NCBI RefSeq assembly: GCF_037975245.1
Contig: NC_092571.1
Coordinates: 10,797,917 to 10,861,916 of the forward strand
Reading direction: 5' to 3'
Source of the DNA: Apostichopus japonicus
Lineage: Eukaryota; Echinodermata; Holothuroidea; Aspidochirotida; Stichopodidae
Length of the DNA stretch: 64,000 nucleotides
Shown: in pieces, positions 57,563-64,000 of the stretch
Layout of the letters: every line of letters begins with the position of its first letter
Position numbering within the stretch: the first letter of the stretch is position 1
Position numbers and translations under genes: made by a program
The notes under the pieces: generated by a model
Told to the model about the DNA's origin: nothing
Databases searched by the model: none
What the model saw: only the letters and a program-made list of their open reading frames with translations

Positions 57563-57820
57563 ATCATTGGACTCTATACTGTTTTACATTTAATGTCAGA
57601 GAACATTAATTCGCTAGACATAGTCTTGTGAAGGATTCAGTGAGAACTTTTTAATACCAAGTTATCAAGTTTGTTTTACGAGACTGTAAAGATTGTTTTT
57701 AGTTAACGAGGACATTTTCATGTGCGTGGGTACAGTTGGCCCACTATGTTCTTCTGTAACAAGTAGTTATGGACATTAGTTTTGACTCCACCATCTTGTT
57801 TCCTGCTGTTGCTTGAGAAA

Positions 57821-57834
57821 GATGCGGGGGAGTA
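57821..57834 (+). other. Copia polypurine tract
   Basis: GATGCGGGGGAGTA immediately before the right LTR, the expected place of the plus-strand primer. Confidence 0.75.
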
Positions 57835-57985
57835 CGTTATGTCAGTTATAATTTATATATTTCCCGTTGTTTTCCCTCTCTCCCCTGCAGGTATGGTGGG
57901 GCTTTATTGTATGCCATTAGTATAGAGTTATTAGCATAGACAGTGGAATTGACATTAACAAAGTATTCATACTAGCCAATTATCA
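57835..57985 (+). repeat. Copia right LTR
   Basis: Same as the left LTR except that the first base is C instead of the canonical T. It is followed by the TSD TCCAA at 57986-57990. Confidence 0.93.
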
Positions 57986-58483
57986 TCCAAGATGGATCCA
58001 GAGCCGGTCCTGGAGCCGAGAACCAATCAGATCGACAACTGCTGGGTCCCCACAACGAGGGAACAGGGGCAGAAGCCTGGTTCGAAGATCTCCCAACTGG
58101 ATCCTAAATCAGTCCCGAAGCCGGGAGTCGACGAGTTTGACAACTGCTGGGTCCCCAGAACGGGAGCAGGGGCAGGAAAACTTCCTAACCAAAGCCACAG
58201 CCGGTCCCGAAGCCTGGAGCCGGCAAGAGCAACAACTGCTGGATACCTTGAACGGGTAGCAGGGGCAAGGGCCCAATCCGGAAAGAGAACGGGTCCTGAA
58301 CGAGGTCCCCGGGGAAGGGAGAAACACTTATCTCCAGCTTCAGACGAGTCCTCACCCTCTTTCGACGATGGGTTTTGGGAAACCAAGAGGAGACGACAGT
58401 CCCCAGGACGGCAACAAGAGGAAGAGCCAGCTTGTATGGCTTGTTTGACAGGCCTTCTCCACCCGCTACTAGAAGGGGAATGA
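57986..58483 (+). pseudogene. DIRS gag-like gene, middle part with 105-bp repeats
   Basis: Resumes the DIRS gag after the copia element. GACAACTGCTGGGTCCC recurs at 58037 and 58142, and a weaker copy at about 58229; the copy at 49241 left of the copia element lies exactly 105 bp before 58037 once copia and one TSD are removed. The repeat encodes about 35 residues with the word DNCWVP. After the repeats the chain is arginine/glutamate rich, suggesting a disordered nucleic-acid-binding region. Confidence 0.7.
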
Positions 58484-59285
58484 CAAACACAGGCACCAAC
58501 CACAGATGTCGGTGCTGAGGCGCGATTGCGACCCATGGCCAGCCCGGCCGCAACACCATGTCTATCCCAGACCAAACAATAGAACCTGATTTGTTCTTGA
58601 TTGCAGAGCGTCGGTCAACCTGTCCGGCCTAGACGACGAGGTTACAGAGGACAGCTGCTCCCTCTTCCCAGTAGGAGGCTCCGATATTGGGAGGAGACAG
58701 CTCGAGCTGCAGAGATCTTCCGGAGACACTTGGGGTTCTAGGAACCGGAACCACAACCACAACGCCCAGCTCTTGTCTCTAAACTGACATCAACAGGGGA
58801 AGCTTTGACCCGCCCAAAGTCCACCATGCCGGTGGACTCCACCTGCTACGACAGGTTCGAATCTATCGCAGTAAAAAAAGCCGGTGGATGGTATTTCCAG
58901 CAAAGGCGGAACAGGCTGTCAGAGTTCCAAACAAGCCTGGAAGGACCTGTTCAAGTGCCCAACCATCCCCCAGGAGGCGAAGGAAAACTACGAGCAGACA
59001 AGGGACCTTCCTCCTCCCACGTCTTCAAGAATCATAACCAACTTATTAAAGCAGGACTTACTGGTTGATGTAGACAAGGCAGCCCGGTCTGGCATGAAAT
59101 TCAGCTCGGTACTTATGTTGACAGCAGAAGTCCTAATGCGGTTACCACCAGCAACTCCCCCAGGACTAGAACCAGGTCACAAGACCCCAGGCAGGACAGC
59201 TCTTGCTCATGTTGAGCCCTCTGTACGGCTAGTCTACGACCAGCTTGCTACGGTAGCGATTTGGTCGGTTAGAGCCCGATGCTAA
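58484..59285 (+). pseudogene. DIRS gag C-terminal part (degenerate)
   Basis: Frames change several times. The clearest segment (58884-59285) encodes W-K-D-L-F-K-C-P-x-I-P, a capsid-like motif of DIRS gag proteins, followed by a helical-looking stretch ending RLVYDQLATVAIW. No single frame covers it. Confidence 0.6.
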
Positions 59286-59639
59286 AATATCGTCGTATCC
59301 ATCAGATGGCCCTCAGTGGAATCTAAGTTTCGATTGCTTTCCCTCCCGTCCTTCAGTAACAATTTTTTCGCTGGGAGCTTCCAACAAAAGCTGCAAGAGG
59401 AAGTGGCTCGGAGAGAAACCCTGGCCTAGTCGGATTACAGATCCTCAGAGAGATTCAGAGCTAGACTATTACGGCCGAGGGAAAACAGACCCCAAAGGAG
59501 CAGAGTTTAGCCCTCCAAAGCACTGGGAAGAGGCGCCTCACGGGACAGGACGCAGGGTTCCTTCCATTGACCTTCACTGCCATGGATAGCACGAGGGGCA
59601 AACAGAGCCCAACCAACAACGACCCGACGTGACAACGAC

Positions 59640-59905
59640 CGCTCCTCCAGACCGTCGTTCCCCGCTCGGCCCTAGGGGTGCTTACTGCGGAATAACTGCT
59701 AGTGGGGGGGGGAGACTCAAACTTTTCCTACCAAGGGAATCTATTACCGGGGACAAGTAGGTGTTGGATACTATCGAACACGGATACAAAGTAGAAATCA
59801 CCTCCAGCCCGCCTTTCAGGAGCGGAGGAAGGCGAACCCCAACACCCACGAACCCCGTCCAAAAATTGCCTCTCCAGGGGGAGATTGCGGCCCTGAGCTA
59901 TGGTC
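59640..59905 (+). pseudogene. DIRS pol: start of reverse transcriptase domain
   Basis: The frame at 59761-59905 encodes LDTIEHGYKVEITSSPP and then QGEIAAL, the well-conserved entry of the DIRS RT. The sequence then passes directly to the region that normally follows the RT (VDVISLCRLHM, from about 59901). The palm with the catalytic Asp pair is therefore missing: an internal deletion of the RT core. This copy could not reverse-transcribe itself. Confidence 0.75.
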
Positions 59906-60268
59906 GACGTCATAAGCCTCTGCAGGTTGCACATGCATCTACTGCAATTACACCTCCAGAAGTTCCCAGGCCACAAAGATCGGGACATGGCCACACCGAT
60001 CAGCAGGTCGGAAGAGTTCACCCAACACCTCCAATGGTGGAACACACCAGAGTACTGGAGTGGAGCCAGGGAGTTCCTTTCACTATCAACCTCCTGATGA
60101 CCTCAGTGATGACCATAGCCTCGCTCTGAGGATGGGGAGCTCACTGGAGCAACCGTATGGATTGGGGAACTTGGACATTGGGGGAACAATCCTACCACAT
60201 CAACATCCTGGAGATGCTGGCAGTGAAACGGGCTTCCACGCCCAAGTACGGGGCACCTTGACCACCAT
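59901..60268 (+). pseudogene. DIRS pol: RT thumb/connection and RNase H first half
   Basis: Encodes SLCRLHMHLLQLHLQ, KDRDMATPISRSEE and LQWW (59901-60097), then GWGAHW and HINILEM (about 60126-60240), typical of DIRS RNase H. The Asp expected in the T-D-A-S motif is replaced and a TGA precedes GWGAHW. The domain is cut at about 60268 by a SINE. Confidence 0.78.
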
Positions 60269-60587
60269 CAATAATAATAATAATAATAATAATATAATAA
60301 TCAGCAGTTATTTTTACGACGCTTAAGCGACCACAAATGTGGGAGAAGCCCGCAAGGGCTTATGGATTACAACTTACACGTCGGGTGGCTTCCAATTCAA
60401 CATTTAACTCAAATTTTGGAATCTTTTCAATTTAGAAAGTCATTTCAGATGGGAAAACCGTAGATTTCTCTTGGATGAAAAACCCACCTTACTATGACCC
60501 GGCCAGGAATCGAACCCCGAACCTCCCGATTGCTAAGCCTCATTGCTTCAAATGCCACCGCCTTTATCCACTCGGCCACAGACACGG
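60269..60587 (-). mobile_element. tRNA-derived SINE inserted in DIRS RNase H
   Basis: On the minus strand, a Leu/Ser-type tRNA head at about 60587-60498 has A-box TGGCCGAGTGGATAAAGGCG and B-box GGTTCGATTCC, with room for a long variable arm. An unrelated body of about 200 bp follows and ends in an (ATT)n tail (plus-strand AAT repeat 60269-60299). It separates the two halves of the RNase H domain. No clear TSD was found. It differs from the SINE at 14434-14673 in both head and body. Confidence 0.85.
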
Positions 60588-60770
60588 TTTCTCAGACAAC
60601 ACCACGGTGGTGGCCTACATCAACAGACACGGTGGTAATGGGTCAGAGAGATTGTGCCGTCTGGCATGGGAGATCCTCACCACAGCCGCAGAATCCGGCA
60701 TGGCCCTACGGGCCTCTCATACACCAAAAAGGAGAATGTGATGGCCGATGCTCTGTCCAGGGGACAGCTG
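60588..60770 (+). pseudogene. DIRS pol: RNase H second half
   Basis: Encodes SDNTTVVAYINRHGG, then LAWEILTTA, then ADALSRG after a frame change near 60735. This is the canonical end of DIRS RNase H. It continues the domain cut at 60268. Confidence 0.85.
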
Positions 60771-61395
60771 GACCCCAACTAGTGGACCCTTTCACAATGC
60801 ACATGCGACAGGATTTTCCACGTTTGTCCCTTTCATGGGATGGACTGGAGGCTTACCTCTTCCCCCCTCTTTGCACGATCAGTCAGGTACTGAGATAGAT
60901 CCGCCACTCCAGGGGCAGATTCATCCTAGTGGCTGGCTCCCTTCTGGCCCCGCAGACCCTGGTTCAGGGAGATTTTCCAGCTCCTCGCAGACACGCCGGC
61001 TATTCTGCCAGACACACCACATTTGTTGACCCAGAGACAGGGGACGTTGGCTCACCCAGAAATCAATGGCCTACAGTTAGTTGCCTGGAAATTGTCAGGT
61101 CTACCCTCAGACAAAGATGATTTTCAGCCGACGCCAGAAGGAGAACAACCGTGGCAACTTTACGATTCCCGCCAACGGAGATTTGAAGTATATATCGTGC
61201 GGAACAGGACAGACTCCTACTCCTACTGTACCAAGGCCTCTCTAAAACCTCAATCCCCGACTTCTTGCTCACACTGTTTCAAGAAGGCAAGCAGGTTTTG
61301 ATGATCAAGAACTACTGTACCGTTTGGCTATTGCCACCATCTAGCAGGGCTTCCACCACGGCTCCACGCCAGGCAACAACGGAGAAACTGCCCAG
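60771..61395 (+). pseudogene. DIRS pol: linker between RNase H and recombinase
   Basis: Low-similarity linker with several frame changes; LLAPQTLVQ-type words near 60938 and a short helical segment near 61250 (FLLTLFQEGK) suggest the N-terminal arm-binding part of the recombinase. Confidence 0.55.
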
Positions 61396-62106
61396 ATGAT
61401 CAGGGGGATGGCAAACATGCACCCACGAGTTAAAAGCCTCGCCCCCTCTTGGGGACTCTTTGCTACACTACAAGCCTTGACTAAGGCGCCCTACGAGCCT
61501 ATGGCAAAGGCAATAAGGCATCCCTTGCGGTCCTCACCAAAAAGACGCTTTTCCTCATCGCCTAGCCTCTGCAAGGAGTTGCCTTCACGCCATCTCTACA
61601 AAGAGGAACCACATACGGTTCAAGAATCAAGGGATGCGGATGGTTCCCAACCCCTCCTTCATCGCCAAGAATCAGGTCCTGGCTTTCCTTCCGGGAGACA
61701 TCTTCATCCCAGAGAGCAAAGCCTCCTCCTCGATCCCCGAGGACAGACTGTGGTGTCCCGTTAGGGCACTGACGTGGTACCTCCACAGAACAGAAGACCT
61801 CAGGGGTACTTCGACATCCCTGTTCATCCTTCCTCGAGTGCCTTACTCAGCAGCCTGAAAGGATACCTTGTCCTGCTGGTTGGTGGAAATTATCAGCCCA
61901 ATTGCAACAGGTCCAGGCAGACCTAGGGCCCATGACATCAGGGGTGTCGCAGCCATTACAGCCCTATTGCAGAGATTCCGATAGTAGACATTCTCAAGGC
62001 AGCGGCTTGGAAGATTCCAACTACTTTCGTTGCCTGTTACTTATCGGACACACTACAGGCCAAGTCGCCATTTGGTCACTCGCTGATGCGAGCTCCGGGG
62101 GGTTCT
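61396..62106 (+). pseudogene. DIRS tyrosine recombinase (degenerate)
   Basis: The catalytic domain is spread over frames: ALTKAPYEPM and an SARS-type first-Arg helix near 61565, HIRFKNQGMRM-type strand near 61618, DRLWCPVRALTWYL (about 61741-61785), FILPRV, then AHDIRG (HxxR motif, about 61930) and a final Tyr candidate in VACYLSD near 62030. The order matches DIRS YR proteins, which insert circular DNA by recombination instead of using an integrase. Stops at several points make it inactive. Confidence 0.78.
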
Positions 62107-62189
62107 AAGTCCCACCCCTCAGGCCTCCCACCATGGGGCAGTGCCTCTCTGTGCTAAGGTTGTGAGGAGACAGGTAGACAAGTTTTATG

Positions 62190-62960
62190 ATTTTGAGGGT
62201 TGGAAGGCATTTACAAACCAAAATGTTCTCTTCCTGTAGTCGTGTTTTATCTGTGCGATGGTGATGGCGAGTGAGTTTGTATGTTTATGTATCTATTGCA
62301 ACCCTTGTGCTTTTTAGCACAATAACCCACAAAGTGATGTGTGCTTGCAGTACGTATTTGCTATGTCAATTTCCCCTGGTAAGTAAAAAATACCTTGTTA
62401 ATATTACTGAGGGTCAAAGGTCATTTTAGGTCAGCAGAGTTCAAATTCCAAAAACCTTGTAAGCAGTATAAGACACAGAGTAAGGCTTGAATTAAGTTCA
62501 TTCTTGCTGTATGGATCCCTTTGGTGAGTAAATGATCCTTATTGATAATTGTGGAGCTCAAAGGTCATTTGAGATCAACTGAGGTCAAAGTCTGAAAACC
62601 TGTAATCATGGTTCATTACAAAGCAAAGCTTGGAACAGCTTCAAATTCAGTATATAGTTCCACGGTTAGTAATTACATTGCCTTATTATAGAGTTCATAG
62701 GTCGTTAATGCTTATGAATCAGTGTTCAACTATACAAAACCTTGCAAGCTCAATGACATCAAAAGCAAAGCGTGGATGCACTTTATACAATTTATTGAAT
62801 AATAGAACTCATATTGGTATTACAGTAGGTTCAAAGCCTTTGTGGTCACAAGTCTGAAACCGTTGTCAGCACATTTTACTCAAAATCTAAAGAAGTGTGA
62901 ACTTCATTAGATTCACCTTAGTGAGTACCAGAGGTCAACTGTCATGTCTGGAGGTGAAAG
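62190..62960 (+). repeat. AGGTCA-rich interspersed repeat, copy 3
   Basis: Contains GGGTCAAAGGTCA (DR1, 62411-62423), TTTTAGGTCAGCAGAG, CTCAAAGGTCATTTGAG and ACTGAGGTCAAAG, phrases shared with 13050-13990. It lies between the DIRS right end and DFFB exon B, so it was probably in the intron before or beside the DIRS insertion. Confidence 0.7.
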
Positions 62961-63152
62961 TTTGTTTGCAATCAAAAGTAGAAAATCACACTAGCTGTTC
63001 TCATAGCAAATGGCAAGTTATCACTAAACCTGCTGGCTCTCTTGTTGTAATTTACATTAATGAAAAGAAAATTAAAAGGTTTACAAGTGGTGTAATGAGA
63101 CTAATAATTTCATCATGCCATTACAGTGATTGTTTTCTTTTTATCTTACAAG

Positions 63153-63232
63153 ATGTTGAAGAGAAGTATGAAACCAAAAGCCAGTTTATGAAATTCAAAG
63201 CAGAGACCAGGACTAGAAATGTTTTCTATGAT
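63153..63232 (+). CDS. DFFB: DFFB (caspase-activated DNase), exon B
   Basis: 80-nt exon with a strong acceptor (TTTTATCTTACAAG) and donor GTGAGT; it starts in phase 1 and ends in phase 0. It encodes VEEKYETKSQFMKFKAETRT and ends NVFYD. This aligns position by position with the vertebrate DFFB segment following W-F-E-G (pattern L-E-x-x-F-x-x-K-S-x-x-x-x-Y/F-x-x-E-S/T-R-x-R), the first part of the nuclease region that contributes to dimerisation. Phase and content agree with exon A 15.9 kb upstream. Confidence 0.85.
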
Positions 63233-63305
63233 GTGAGTTTGAAAAAAAACAAAATTCAAATACATATATTTTCAGCTAGTGCTACATTGTACTTTAAATC
63301 TTGTC

Positions 63306-63323
63306 TGTCTATCTATCTATCTA

Positions 63324-63372
<49 letters not shown>
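63306..63372. repeat. (TCTA)n(TCTG)n(TCTA)n microsatellite
   Basis: Three TCTA units, about fourteen TCTG units and two more TCTA units in the short intron between exons B and C. A good length-polymorphism candidate. Confidence 0.93.
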
Positions 63373-63374
<2 letters not shown>

Positions 63375-63588
63375 CACTTGACTGTAATGTAATCATGTAA
63401 AATTCTCTGGTACATAATTTAACATACTGTACAGTATATGTCAGGTTATTGTTTAACTTTCTGGTGTCAATTTTCATGAATTGTAGCATCTAGCATAATG
63501 GTAGCATCAACAAATTTTATTAAAGCATAAAAAGGATTTAAGAAAATAGTATCAATTTTTATTTGATTTGTCTTCATTTTATTTTAAG

Positions 63589-63868
63589 ACAAAACGAAAG
63601 TTACTTTCCAACGATTCTGATGACCAAGAGATGAAAGCGAAAAAAAAAGAGTGATAGAAATTTTCGGGAGTCAGCTAAAAGCAAACAACTTCTATGAGAT
63701 GCGCTTTGACAGGACTGCTGATGGAAATCAGAAACTCTGCAACAATGATGGGAAGTTTGAATGCCAAGGAGCATACAATGTACCAAGCTGCCACTTCAAC
63801 CATCACATTAACCCTTACTTAAGGAAACAATATTGCAAAGAATTCAGTTCCTGGAATCTTAATCATAA
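63589..63868 (+). CDS. DFFB: DFFB (caspase-activated DNase), exon C with frameshift
   Basis: Acceptor ATTTTATTTTAAG and donor GTGAGT bound a 280-nt exon. Its 5-prime part joins exon B in phase 0 but runs into TGA just after a run of nine A (63640-63648). Beyond that, the minus-one frame encodes a clear DFFB catalytic-domain segment: IFGSQLKANN, DGKFECQGAYN, HHINPY and SSWNLNH. The vertebrate counterpart reads W-F-x-C-Q-G, H-x-I-N-P-Y and T-W-N-L-D-H. A tenth A would open the whole exon, so this is either an assembly error in a homopolymer or a real disabling indel. The His of HINPY and of NLxH, both important in mammalian CAD, are present; the Asp before the latter is Asn. Later catalytic His residues would lie past the window. 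Confidence 0.85.
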
Positions 63869-64000
63869 GTGAGTACCACCACTTTAAGTACCTGTTATAT
63901 CAATTCTTTGTTTTTTTGCCTTTGATCCATTTTGGACCAAATCAACCAGCAAGAAGAAATCTGGAAGTTCAAATTATACTGCAAACTAACTGATTTTCTG
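63869..64000 (+). other. DFFB intron start after exon C
   Basis: GTGAGTACC donor followed by AT-rich sequence to the window end; the gene continues beyond. Confidence 0.7.

Larger units (their letters stand above)
49300..57985 (+). mobile_element. Ty1/copia-type LTR retrotransposon, GalEa-like (8,686 bp)
   Basis: Two 151-bp LTRs differ by eye only at the first base (T versus C). They are flanked by TCCAA and enclose PBS, gag, protease, integrase, RT and RNase H in copia order. Without the 3.5-kb DNA transposon inside gag the element is about 5.15 kb. The short LTRs, size and DSAC-type protease active site recall the GalEa lineage of marine invertebrates (inference). Pol has two in-frame TAG stops and two frameshifts, so this copy cannot encode a full polyprotein. 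It inserted within the 105-bp tandem repeats of the DIRS gag gene: removing it restores a spacing of exactly 105 bp. Confidence 0.93.
47891..62176 (+). mobile_element. DIRS-like tyrosine-recombinase retrotransposon, interrupted and degenerate
   Basis: Inverted 22-bp ends (TACCTGTCTCCTCACAA at 47891 and its complement ending at 62176, 21 of 22 matching) bound a region holding gag-type zinc ribbon, gag repeats, the start of the RT domain, RNase H and tyrosine recombinase in DIRS order. DIRS elements integrate by a tyrosine recombinase through a circular DNA, leave no TSD and have inverted or split ends (family knowledge). The copy has many stops and frameshifts, lacks the RT catalytic core and is broken by a copia element (49300-57985) and a SINE (60269-60587). 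The element ends are less certain than the domains. Confidence 0.8.
47228..63152 (+). other. DFFB intron (~15.9 kb) filled by nested mobile elements
   Basis: Between donor GTCAGA at 47228 and acceptor TTTTATCTTACAAG ending at 63152. Both flanking exons agree in phase (1/1). Most of its length is a DIRS-like element, which itself contains a copia element with a DNA transposon inside, plus a SINE. Removing the recognised insertions leaves roughly 1.6 kb of older intron sequence, part of which (62190-62960) is another repeat. Confidence 0.75.

Noticed and set aside
60498-60587. Functional tRNA-Leu or tRNA-Ser gene
   Set aside because: It is the head of a SINE with a body and (AAT)n tail that interrupts the DIRS element.

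Overview
This is a repeat-dominated eukaryotic window from an animal. Spliced exons, tRNA-derived SINEs, hAT-like and TA/TTAA-target DNA transposons, a short-LTR Ty1/copia element, a DIRS tyrosine-recombinase element, long poly-G/poly-C runs and many AGGCCTA-type words point to a marine invertebrate. My best guess is an echinoderm, possibly a sea cucumber (inference). There is no sign of bacterial or viral genome organisation.

Only one host gene can be defended: a 3-prime part of the caspase-activated DNase gene (DFFB/CAD/DFF40) on the + strand. Its three exons are 47131-47227, 63153-63232 and 63589-63868, and it continues beyond the window. The first intron is about 15.9 kb and holds nested mobile elements. 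A DIRS-like element (about 47891-62176) contains a GalEa-like copia element (49300-57985, TSD TCCAA). The copia element in turn contains a 3.5-kb TIR transposon (50412-53947, TSD TA) inside the gag zinc knuckle. A separate SINE (about 60269-60587) interrupts the DIRS RNase H. No CIDE-N exon was recognised upstream.

Region by region. 1-330: degenerate ~105-bp tandem repeat. 2087-3990: a 179-bp satellite (A, about 11 units). 4-22 kb: mostly non-coding, with TTAA and palindromic MITEs, a telomere-like patch, microsatellites, an AGGTCA-rich repeat, a SINE and two hAT-like elements. 22983-37911: a 14.9-kb foldback-type element with a 9-bp TSD (TTACATTTG) and short TIRs built of 13-bp repeats. Behind the TIRs lie two long arrays of a second, unrelated 179-bp satellite (B) in opposite orientation (about 18 and 29 units), separated by a 5.7-kb spacer with hAT-like insertions. 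38604-44921: a 6.3-kb TIR element (TSD TA) that contains nuclear-receptor-half-site-rich tandem repeats. 45551-46030: a ~96-bp tandem repeat. 47-64 kb: the DFFB exons and nested elements.

The most notable object is the giant foldback: a transposon-like unit whose inverted arms are satellite DNA. Each monomer carries a CRE-like palindrome, a CCAAT word and a TATA-like word in promoter order. The nested insertion stack in the DFFB intron is the second highlight. All similarity statements rest on reading the sequence; no database search was possible.
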